The notes below the pieces were generated by a model. That model did no database searches, was not told the origin of the DNA, and saw only the letters and a program-made list of their open reading frames with translations. Position numbers and translations under genes: made by a program. A stretch of DNA of 18,231 nt from assembly GCA_003456155.1 (NCBI GenBank), contig DMPC01000176.1, positions 1 through 18,231 of the forward strand, read 5' to 3'. The stretch is from Actinomycetota bacterium. Lineage in GTDB: Bacteria > Actinomycetota > Actinomycetes > S36-B12. Below, piece by piece: positions 1-6,991 of the stretch. Positions within the stretch are counted from its first letter, which is position 1, and each line of letters begins with the position of its first letter.

Positions 1-33
1 ACGTGAGCGGACGCAACCTGCGAAGGAGGCAGA

Positions 34-83
34 TGGTGGGGCGGGTCGGGCTCGAACCGACGACGACCAGGTTCCTAGTCCGG
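34..83 (-). tRNA. 3' half of a tRNA (remnant, candidate att site)
   Basis: Read on the minus strand, the segment ends in an acceptor strand CCGCCCC, a discriminator A and an encoded CCA (34-44). Before it is a perfect 5-bp T-stem (GTCGG/CCGAC) closing a canonical TTCGAGC T-loop (45-61). The preceding bases (67-83) form only an imperfect anticodon-like stem. Further upstream (84-120) I find neither a D-arm nor a 5' acceptor strand GGGGCGG to pair with the 3' strand. This is therefore not a complete tRNA gene. A displaced tRNA 3' end is the usual scar of tRNA-targeted integration. For a minus-strand tRNA the inserted element would lie to the right. Amino-acid identity cannot be assigned. It could also be a decayed tRNA. 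Confidence 0.6.
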
Positions 84-169
84 GGCTGCCTTGCTTTTCA
101 CATCACCGTGATCGAAGACATCATCATGTCCGACAAGGATTTTTTTGGCTGCTTCTTCAGTTGTGCTTC

Positions 170-228
170 TGACTCAGATTTGCGTCATTCTTGAGTCAAT
201 CCGAAAGTGATGCGTCACGCTTGCGTCA
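170..228. repeat. Array of five TGMGTCA heptamers on an 11-bp period
   Basis: Heptamers start at 170 (TGACTCA), 181 (TGCGTCA), 192 (TGAGTCA), 211 (TGCGTCA) and 222 (TGCGTCA). Spacings are 11, 11, 19 and 11, so most copies sit on the same face of the helix. The TGA stop codon of putA is part of the last copy on the minus strand. The arrangement resembles iterons or integrase/excisionase arm sites more than a promoter operator, because it lies at a gene 3' end next to the tRNA remnant. The binding protein is unknown and no integrase is encoded in the window. Bases 84-169 between the remnant and the array hold no gene or other feature that I can support. Confidence 0.6.
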
Positions 229-3200
229 CGGTCGATCTAGTGAGCGAGCCAACAATGCGACCTTCGATCTGCTGCGGCGCACCAGCCGTCCATGCCGATG
301 CATGGTACGGGACACCGCCTGCTCGATCACCCACCGCCGCAATTCGATCATCGGGATCGCGGTGGCCGTCGAGCGGTCCACGGCGATGCCGGCCGAGAAC
401 GCCGCCGAGTGGACGGCGTCGGTCGCATGAGTTAGCAGGCGCAAGCGCACGGCCCTCTGCCCTGCCCGACTGCACAGACGTGCGATGAGGGCCTCCTCAT
501 TCTCCGCACTCGCATCGCTGACCACCAGCGGCACGCCCGTCACCTCGGCGACCATCCGCAGCAGCCGGACTGCATCGTCCCCGGCGTCGTCGGCGCGCAC
601 GACCACTTGGTCGACCGGCCGATAGCGCAGGATGTTGGCCTCCGCGGCCAATCCGGTGGGATCGTGCTCGGCGCAGAAGAAGGTGGCCCAGGTGCGAGCG
701 AAGTCCTCGCGGACGGTGGCGACGTCGCCGACCGTCGCGCTCCAGGTGCCGTAGGAGTCCAGGTGACCTGGGCCGCCGGGCTTGCTGCCGGCGCCGATCG
801 ATGAATTCTTCCAGCCGCCGAAGGGCTGACGCTGGACGATCGCGCCGGTGATGTGCCGGTTGACATACGCGTTGCCGACTTCGACCCGTGCCAGCCAGGT
901 CTCGATCTCAGTGGGATCCAGGGAGTGGATCCCACCGGTCAGCCCGTAGTCGACCTGGTTCTGCCAGGTGATGGCGGTGTCCAGGTCGGGGGCGCGCATG
1001 AGTCCGAGGACCGGGCCGAAGCACTCCGTCAGGTGGAACCACGAGCCGGCTCGGACGCCCAGCCGCACCCCTGGTGTCCAGACATGGGCTTCGGCGTCCA
1101 GACACCGTGGCTCCACCAGCCACCGCTCACCCGGCTCGAGGGTGGTGAGGCCGCGCTCGAGCTTCATCGATGGCGCTTCGATGAGCGGCCCCATGATCGT
1201 GGCCGACTTCGTGGCATCGCCCGCGGTCAGGCTGCTCACAGCGTCAGCGAGCCGAGCCTGGAAGTCGGGGTCGTCGTAGACCGGGGCCTCCACGATGGCC
1301 AGGCTCGCCGCGGAGCACTTCTGCCCCGCGTGCCCGAACGCTGACTTCACCAGGTCCTTGATGGCGACGTCGAGGTCGGCCGCTTGGGTGATGATGATCG
1401 CGTTCTTGCCGCTGGTCTCGCCGAGGAGCCGCAGGCTCGGCTTCCACCCGGTGAACAGTGCAGCGGTGTCGTAGCTCCCGGTCAGCATCACCAGGTCGAC
1501 GTCCGGATGCGTGATCAGGTGCTGGCCCACCTCATCGTCCGGGGTGCACGCCAGCTGGATGAGACCCTCGGGGACACCGAGCACGGTCAGGTGCTCCACG
1601 AGCGCCGCGGCGACCGCCCGGGCTTGGGGGGCCGGCTTGAGGATCACCGCCGATCCCGCCGCGACGGCATGGACGAGCCCGCTGGCGGGGATCGCGTACG
1701 GGAAGTTCCACGGACCGGCGACAACGACCAGCCGGTGCGGACGCCAGGTGGCCCCGTCGCGCTCGAACTCCTCGTGCGCGACGGTCAGGTGGGCGGCATA
1801 CGTGGCGAAGTCGATGGCCTCGGACACCTCGGGATCGCCCTCGCGCACCGTCTTGCCCACCGTGCCAGCCATGATCGCCAGCGTCTGCCCGCGATGGGCC
1901 TCCATCGCGTCCGCCATGGCGGCCAGCACCTGGCGCCGCTCGGCCCAGGACGTCGTGGCCCACTTCTCCTGCGCGCGCAGAGCGCGCTGCACCAGATCGT
2001 CGACCGCGGCTGGCTCATCGAGGACGGTCGGAGCGGGGATAGCGGTGTGCTCCAGGGCGGCGGCGATCCACTCCCGGTTCGCAGGAACGGTGAAGTCGGT
2101 GTCGACGCAGTTGTGGAAGGAGCCGTCCACCAGACTCGCCGGTGCGGGACGCGTCCTGTCCTGCACCCGTCGCGGAGCGACGGACACCGTGGACCGGTCG
2201 CGGACTGCCGCCCGGAACCTGGCGACCTGCTCGTCCCACGTCGGCGATCCCGGGGCGATGGTGAACAGTGCCTGAAGGAAGTTCTCGGGCGCGGCGTTCT
2301 CGTCCAGCCGCCGGGATAGGTAGGCGATCGAGGCCTCACGGTCCGCACGGGCCACGACCGGCGCGTACAGCAGGAGATCACCCGCGGCATCGCGCACCGC
2401 GCGGGCCTGCGGCGGGGCCATGCCCTCGAGCATCTCGATCTCGATCCGGTGCCCGTCCGGCCGCGAGTCGCGCAAGGCCAATGCCCACCCGACCTCCAGC
2501 AGGTTGTGACTGGCGACGCCGATGCGCACCGCCTGCGGGTCTCCGAGGGCAAGGGCCGACTCCAGCATCCGCTTGTAGGAGGCATCCACGTCGTGCTTGG
2601 TCGGATAGGTGGCCAGCGGCCAGTCGTGGGTTTCCGCCTCGACCTGCTCGTTGGCGAGGTTCGCCCCCTTGACCAGTCGGATCTTGATGCCCGCGCCTCC
2701 GCGCCGGACGCGGTCGTTGGCCCAAGCGCACAGGCGCTCCAGTGCCGCGTGGGAGTCCGGAATGTAGGCCTGCAGGACGATTCCGGCGGACAGATCCTGG
2801 AACTCCTCGCGATCGAGCACCCGCATGAAGGACGCCACGCTCAGCTCGAGATCCCGGTACTCCTCCATGTCGAGGTTGACGAACGAGTGCGGCCGCGAAT
2901 CGCGTGCCGCCCGGTACAGGCGCACCAACTGCTCCTCGATGCGCGTCACCGAGTGCTCCCACGCCAGCACGTCGAGATTGGCGCAGACGGCTGAGATCTT
3001 GACGCTGACGTAGTCGACATCGGGCCGGCGGATGAGCACCTCGACCCGACGCGCCCGCTCCTCGGCCTCTCGGTCGCCAAGGATGGCCTCGCCGAGGATG
3101 TTGACGTTGAGCCGGAAGCCCTCGGCCTTGCGCCGGGCCAGGTACTCGGCGAAGTCCGGGTCGTCAGCCGGGAGGATGACCCCTGAGGTGTCCCGGTCCA

Positions 3201-3555
3201 CGCGCCATGAGACGAGTCGCTGGGCGGTTCGCGGCCCACGCGGCGCGAGCGCGCCGAGTGCACGCAGCCCCGTGCCGTCGACAGGCCCCAGTGATGCCGG
3301 CACACCACCCGAGGTGAGGTCATGCAGCCGCACCGCTGACCTGCGGGGATCACGGATCCGCATCACCTGATCGGTCAGGTCCAGCAGGAGATCCATCCCG
3401 TCGTCGTCCGCCAGCAGTCGCGCCAGCCGACGCGCCCGCGCTGCCTCTTCACGCGTGGGGGTGGAGGCGGCCAGGAATGACGCAGCGCGTCCCTCGGCCT
3501 CCGCGATCAGGTCGGCATCGGCCGAGGTGGCCCGCGAGCCATCGACAGCAGTCAT
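226..3555 (-). CDS. putA: Bifunctional proline dehydrogenase / L-glutamate gamma-semialdehyde dehydrogenase
   Basis: The enzyme oxidises proline to P5C (FAD) and then to glutamate (NAD). From the ATG at 3555 it is 1109 aa. The N-terminal part is the proline dehydrogenase barrel: RLVKGA near residue 296, EMLEGMAP near 374-381 and RRLDENAAPENF near 415-426, which holds the substrate-binding Arg pair. The C-terminal part is an aldehyde dehydrogenase: GPWNFPYAIP with Asn near 617, GETSGKN with Glu near 713, GQKCSA with the catalytic Cys near 747, and ECFGPV near 845. There is no N-terminal ribbon-helix-helix, so it should not repress itself as the enterobacterial protein does. An in-frame TTG at 3567 would add four residues, but a GAGGGG upstream suits the ATG better. 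It is divergent from an AraC-type gene that probably controls it. The last residues form a basic tail that runs into the heptamer array. Confidence 0.96.
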   Translation of the reverse strand: MTAVDGSRATSADADLIAEAEGRAASFLAASTPTREEAARARRLARLLADDDGMDLLLDLTDQVMRIRDPRRSAVRLHDLTSGGVPASLGPVDGTGLRALGALAPRGPRTAQRLVSWRVDRDTSGVILPADDPDFAEYLARRKAEGFRLNVNILGEAILGDREAEERARRVEVLIRRPDVDYVSVKISAVCANLDVLAWEHSVTRIEEQLVRLYRAARDSRPHSFVNLDMEEYRDLELSVASFMRVLDREEFQDLSAGIVLQAYIPDSHAALERLCAWANDRVRRGGAGIKIRLVKGANLANEQVEAETHDWPLATYPTKHDVDASYKRMLESALALGDPQAVRIGVASHNLLEVGWALALRDSRPDGHRIEIEMLEGMAPPQARAVRDAAGDLLLYAPVVARADREASIAYLSRRLDENAAPENFLQALFTIAPGSPTWDEQVARFRAAVRDRSTVSVAPRRVQDRTRPAPASLVDGSFHNCVDTDFTVPANREWIAAALEHTAIPAPTVLDEPAAVDDLVQRALRAQEKWATTSWAERRQVLAAMADAMEAHRGQTLAIMAGTVGKTVREGDPEVSEAIDFATYAAHLTVAHEEFERDGATWRPHRLVVVAGPWNFPYAIPASGLVHAVAAGSAVILKPAPQARAVAAALVEHLTVLGVPEGLIQLACTPDDEVGQHLITHPDVDLVMLTGSYDTAALFTGWKPSLRLLGETSGKNAIIITQAADLDVAIKDLVKSAFGHAGQKCSAASLAIVEAPVYDDPDFQARLADAVSSLTAGDATKSATIMGPLIEAPSMKLERGLTTLEPGERWLVEPRCLDAEAHVWTPGVRLGVRAGSWFHLTECFGPVLGLMRAPDLDTAITWQNQVDYGLTGGIHSLDPTEIETWLARVEVGNAYVNRHITGAIVQRQPFGGWKNSSIGAGSKPGGPGHLDSYGTWSATVGDVATVREDFARTWATFFCAEHDPTGLAAEANILRYRPVDQVVVRADDAGDDAVRLLRMVAEVTGVPLVVSDASAENEEALIARLCSRAGQRAVRLRLLTHATDAVHSAAFSAGIAVDRSTATAIPMIELRRWVIEQAVSRTMHRHGRLVRRSRSKVALLARSLDRP

Positions 3556-3606
3556 GGCCGCAGTCAACCCCTCATCGACGCCCGCGTCTTGTGCGATGCT
3601 GACGGC

Positions 3607-4317
3607 ATGGCTGTCGAATTAGTACAAAGTGAGTCCGGCCGGATGTTCATCGACTTGGTCGACGGCCTGCCTCAGGTGATGGGCTCGCTCAAGGGACTGG
3701 ACGGCCGGTATGGCTATGTGAATGAGGGATTTCGCTCTCGCGCCGGCCGGGACCTTCCCCGGATCATCGGCGCGACCGTCGACGACCTGTTCCCCGCGGA
3801 CCTGGCGGACTCCTATCGGGCGCAGGACGAATTGGTGCTAGCGACCGGCCAATCACTGCGCGCCCACCTGGAGCTGATCGTGCGTGCCGACGGCACTCTG
3901 GGTTGGTACGTGACGTCCAAGTCCGTCGTCCAGGAGCAGGACCAGGTGCTTGGCGTTGCCGCCATCTCCATCGACCTGCGTGCCCAGCTGGAGAGCGCTC
4001 ACGCGGGGCTGGCCCTGGCCATCGCCGCCGTCCGGGAGGATGTCCGCCGACCGTGGCGCGTGCCCGAGCTCGCGGCGATCGCCGGGCTTAGTCAGGTGCA
4101 GCTGGAGCGTCAGTCCCAGCGGGCGCTGGGCATCTCCCCCCGGAGCCTGATCCAGCGGCTGCGGATCGAGCAGGCCGTGCAGCTGATCACCACGACGGAC
4201 GCCACCATCGGTGAGATCTCCGCTGCCTGCGGCTTCTACGACCAGAGCTCGTTCACCCGTCAGTTCCGGCGGCTGCTGGGCCTCACCCCAGGTTCCTACC
4301 GGTCCGACCGGTCCTGA
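3607..4317 (+). CDS. PAS-AraC family transcriptional regulator, probable putA regulator
   Basis: This is a DNA-binding regulator of 236 aa from the ATG, or 242 aa from a TTG at 3589; neither has a good ribosome site. The first half reads as a PAS fold, with IDLVDGLPQVMGSLKG, then YVNEGFRSRAGRDL, then DLFPADLADSY, then RADGTLGWYVTSKS. This would be a small-molecule sensor. The second half is an AraC/XylS double helix-turn-helix, with WRVPELAAIAGLSQVQLERQSQ and then IGEISAACGFYDQSSFTRQFRRLLGLTPGSYR (given here as the two HTH segments). It is divergent from putA with about 50 bp between the starts, so control of putA is likely but inferred. Codons 5-7 (TTA, GTA, CAA) are strikingly AT-rich for this genome. 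TTA at 3619-3621 is a very rare codon in such organisms. The ligand may be proline or P5C, unproven. Confidence 0.88.
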   Translation: MAVELVQSESGRMFIDLVDGLPQVMGSLKGLDGRYGYVNEGFRSRAGRDLPRIIGATVDDLFPADLADSYRAQDELVLATGQSLRAHLELIVRADGTLGWYVTSKSVVQEQDQVLGVAAISIDLRAQLESAHAGLALAIAAVREDVRRPWRVPELAAIAGLSQVQLERQSQRALGISPRSLIQRLRIEQAVQLITTTDATIGEISAACGFYDQSSFTRQFRRLLGLTPGSYRSDRS

Positions 4318-4318
4318 G

Positions 4319-4357
4319 CCACGTGCTCGCGCCGGCTGTCAGCTCTCGGCTACGTGG
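4319..4357. terminator. Weak nested inverted repeat between convergent 3' ends
   Basis: CCACGT at 4319-4324 pairs with ACGTGG at 4352-4357, and GCCG at 4331-4334 pairs with CGGC at 4347-4350 inside it. It lies between the end of the AraC-type gene (4317) and the last codons of lldD (stop 4339-4341), where a bidirectional terminator would be expected. There is no T-run on either side and the stem is interrupted, so termination is only a possibility. The end of the AraC gene also holds a repeated ACCGGT. Confidence 0.25.
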
Positions 4358-5580
4358 TGGCGCCCGAGCTCGGAGGTGGCGCGGACGCCGAGGAGCCTCA
4401 TCGTCCGCGCCACCTCGTCCGCCAGGATCGTCGCTGCTCGGTCCACTCCACGCTCCCCGCCAGCCATCAGACCGTAGAGGTACGCGCGGCCGACGAGGAC
4501 CAGATCGGCGCCCTGGGCTATGCAGGCCACGACGTCGGCGCCCGTCAGCACGCCTGAGTCGACCCAGACCTCTGCTTCGTCTCCGACTTCGTCGACGACA
4601 TGAGGCAGGAGACGGAACGGGACCGGGGCGCGATCGAGTTGTCGGCCGCCGTGGTTGGACACGACAACCACGTCGGCTCCGGCGTCCACCACCCGTCGTG
4701 CGTCCTCGACGGTCTGGATGCCCTTCACGACGAGCGGACCCGACCAGATCGTCCGCAGCCACTCGAGGTCCGCCAACGTCATGGTCGAATCGAACAGCGC
4801 GTTGATCATGTCGGCCACCGCGGTCGGTGAGCCCGCCATCGACGCGAACTCCAGCCGGCGCGTGGTCAGCAGGTTGCCCCACCAGGCCGGGTGCAGGGCC
4901 ATCTCGCCAACCGTCCGGAAGGTCAGCCGCGGCGGGATGGTCAGCCCGTTCCTGGCATCGCGCATCCGTGCCCCCGCGACCGGCGTGTCGACAGTGAGGA
5001 TGAGTGCCTCGTAGCCGGCCGCCTCGGCTTGACGAACGAGCACCTCACCCGCACGCCGGTCACGCCACACGTAGAGCTGGAACCACAGCCGTCCTCCGCC
5101 GGAGGCTCGAGCAACGTCCTCGATTGACGTGGTGCCCAGGGTCGACAGTGCGTAGGGGATCCCGGCTCTGGTCGCTGCCCGCGCGACGGCCTCCTCTCCC
5201 TCATGGTTCATCAGGCGGGTGAACCCGGTGGGCGCGAATCCGAAGGGCTGTGCAGACCTGCGTCCGAGCACCTCGACGCTTGGGTCAAGGGAGCCAACGT
5301 CACGCAGGACCGACGGCCGGAACTCCAGGGAAGCAAACGCAGCACGAGCGCGCCGCAGACTGATCTCCTGCTCGGCTGCACCGTCGGTGTAGTCGAACAC
5401 CGCTCGAGGTGTCCTCCGCCTAGCGATCATGCGGAGGTCGGCGATGGAGTGCGCCTTCGCCAGCCTGCGGGCCACATGGTCGGTCGTTGGCCGATGGAAC
5501 CCCATGAGCGGCGCAAGGTCGGCGGGCCGCGGGAGCTGGCGTCGAACGCTCCTGTCACCTTCCGGAGAGGCTCGCCTCAT
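4339..5580 (-). CDS. lldD: FMN-dependent L-2-hydroxyacid (L-lactate) dehydrogenase, LldD2-like
   Basis: The protein is 413 aa and spans the whole FMN-dependent alpha-hydroxyacid dehydrogenase family, which oxidises L-lactate and related acids to 2-oxo acids. Visible motifs are FDYTDGAAE (substrate Tyr near 64), FQLY (Tyr near 170), LTVDTPVAGARMRD, VVKGI (Lys near 286) and SNHGGRQLDRAP with the catalytic His near 310 and Arg near 313. GRAYLYGLMAGGE follows at the FMN phosphate site. From memory the N-terminus and the RRTPRAVFDYTDG region match mycobacterial LldD2 closely, and no membrane segment is seen. Its ATG overlaps the stop of the upstream flavoprotein gene (ATGA), so the two are translationally coupled. 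The substrate need not be lactate; glycolate, mandelate or longer 2-hydroxy acids are possible in this family. Confidence 0.93.
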   Translation of the reverse strand: MRRASPEGDRSVRRQLPRPADLAPLMGFHRPTTDHVARRLAKAHSIADLRMIARRRTPRAVFDYTDGAAEQEISLRRARAAFASLEFRPSVLRDVGSLDPSVEVLGRRSAQPFGFAPTGFTRLMNHEGEEAVARAATRAGIPYALSTLGTTSIEDVARASGGGRLWFQLYVWRDRRAGEVLVRQAEAAGYEALILTVDTPVAGARMRDARNGLTIPPRLTFRTVGEMALHPAWWGNLLTTRRLEFASMAGSPTAVADMINALFDSTMTLADLEWLRTIWSGPLVVKGIQTVEDARRVVDAGADVVVVSNHGGRQLDRAPVPFRLLPHVVDEVGDEAEVWVDSGVLTGADVVACIAQGADLVLVGRAYLYGLMAGGERGVDRAATILADEVARTMRLLGVRATSELGRHHVAES

Positions 5581-6959
5581 GGGAGCAGAACCTTGCCGGG
5601 GTTGAGGATCCCACGGGGGTCGAGCGCCTCCTTGACAGCGCGCATGACCTCGATCGTGCCTGCACCCACCTGCTCCACAAGTGCCTCACGCTTGCCCAGA
5701 CCGATGCCGTGCTCCCCCGTGCAGGTACCGCCAAGCGCTATCACTTCCGCGGTGAGCTGCTTCGCCGCTCGGTGAGCGGCATCGACCATGCCGGTGTCCT
5801 CCGGGTCGACAAGCAGCAATGCGTGGAAGTTGCCATCCGCGACATGGCCGAGGATCGACCAGGCGAAGGGGCCGTCGGAGAAGATGCGCTCCGCGGTCTC
5901 CACCGCCTCCGGCAGTCGCGACAGCGGAACCGCCGCGTCGGTGGTCACCGAACGACTTCCGGGGCGCGACGCCAGGCCAGCGGGATAGGCGTTGTGCCGG
6001 GCATGCCACAGTTCCCGCCGCGAGCGCTCATCGGTGGCCCAGGTGAAGCCGGAGCCGCCGAACTCCTCCACGATCAGTCGCGTCTCCTCCGACTGGTCGG
6101 CGACGCCGCTGTCGCTGCCATGGAACTCGAAGAAGAGGGTGGGTGCGACCTCCAGGGCTGTCCCCGAATAGTGGTTCACGGCCTCGACGCTCCGGGCATC
6201 GAGGAACTCACAGCGGGCAACCGGGATTCCCGAGCGCACGACCGCGATGGCGGCCTCCACACCAGCCGCCAGCGTGGGGAACGTGCACACAGCCGCAGAC
6301 ATCCGCTCAGGGATGCCGAACACACGCAGGGTGAGCTCGGTGATCACGGCGAGCGTCCCCTCGGAGCCGACGAGCAGGCGGGTCAGGTCGTACCCCGCAC
6401 TGTCCTTGCGGGCCGCAGTCCCGGTGCGGAACACCGTTCCGTCGGCCCGGACGGCGGTGAGCCCGAGCACGTTGTCGCGCATCGACCCGTAGCGAACCGT
6501 CGTCGTTCCGGAGGCGCCAGTGCTGGCCATCCCACCGAGCGTGGCGTCGGCACCCGGGTCGACGGAGAAGAAGAGTCCGTCCCGGGCGAGCCGCTCGTTG
6601 AGCGGGACCCGGCACACGCCGGCCTGCACCACGGCGACAAGGTCGTCCGGGCGCACCTCCAGGATCTGGTCCATGCCGGAGATGTCCAGCGAGATGCCGC
6701 CCTCGACCGGGAGGACGTGACCCTCCAGCGAGCTGCCGACACCGAACGGGATAACGGGAACGCCGTGCTCGTTCGCGAGCCTCAGGACGGCGACGACGTC
6801 GTCCGTCGAGCGGGCCATGACGACGGCATCGGGCAGCACGGTCGGATGGGAGGACTCATCGGTGCCATGCCGCTGGAGCTCGCTCTCGACCAGGCTGATG
6901 CGCCCTGGCACAACCTCGCGCAACCTGTCGAGGAAGCCGTCGGGCAGTGGCCTGCGCAT
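5577..6959 (-). CDS. FAD-linked oxidase, GlcD / D-lactate dehydrogenase (cytochrome) type
   Basis: The protein is 460 aa, normal for the family. The PCMH-type FAD domain comes first: PFGVGSSLEGHVLP near 71-84, VDPGADATLGGMASTGASG near 133-151, VRYGSMRDNVLGL and LLVGSEGTLAVITE near 195-208. The FAD-oxidase C-terminal domain follows, with GHVADGNFH (His near 372 and 379) and GEHGIG (Glu near 416), the metal and substrate site of D-2-hydroxyacid dehydrogenases. It ends in LDPRGILNPGKVL. Such enzymes oxidise D-lactate, glycolate or D-2-hydroxyglutarate to the 2-oxo acid and pass electrons to quinone or another carrier. No GlcE or GlcF partner is present, so a self-sufficient D-lactate-dehydrogenase-like enzyme is more likely than a glycolate oxidase subunit. 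AAAGGAA lies 7 nt before the ATG. The stop overlaps the lldD start. Confidence 0.92.
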   Translation of the reverse strand: MRRPLPDGFLDRLREVVPGRISLVESELQRHGTDESSHPTVLPDAVVMARSTDDVVAVLRLANEHGVPVIPFGVGSSLEGHVLPVEGGISLDISGMDQILEVRPDDLVAVVQAGVCRVPLNERLARDGLFFSVDPGADATLGGMASTGASGTTTVRYGSMRDNVLGLTAVRADGTVFRTGTAARKDSAGYDLTRLLVGSEGTLAVITELTLRVFGIPERMSAAVCTFPTLAAGVEAAIAVVRSGIPVARCEFLDARSVEAVNHYSGTALEVAPTLFFEFHGSDSGVADQSEETRLIVEEFGGSGFTWATDERSRRELWHARHNAYPAGLASRPGSRSVTTDAAVPLSRLPEAVETAERIFSDGPFAWSILGHVADGNFHALLLVDPEDTGMVDAAHRAAKQLTAEVIALGGTCTGEHGIGLGKREALVEQVGAGTIEVMRAVKEALDPRGILNPGKVLLP

Positions 6960-6991
6960 GAGCGTGTTCCTTTCGATCGTCGAGCGCGGTG

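Noticed and set aside
138..150. T-run as a rho-independent terminator for putA
   Set aside because: The T-run is on the plus strand, so it is an A-run for minus-strand transcripts, and no stable stem precedes it.
3..194. Small plus-strand open frame containing VGLEPTT
   Set aside because: This peptide is the classic false translation of the antisense of a tRNA T-arm; the sequence is explained by the tRNA remnant.
1384..2319. Long plus-strand open frames inside putA (also 1511-2275)
   Set aside because: They are antisense to a well-conserved gene in GC-rich DNA, and their Arg/Gly/Pro-rich translations have no family motifs.
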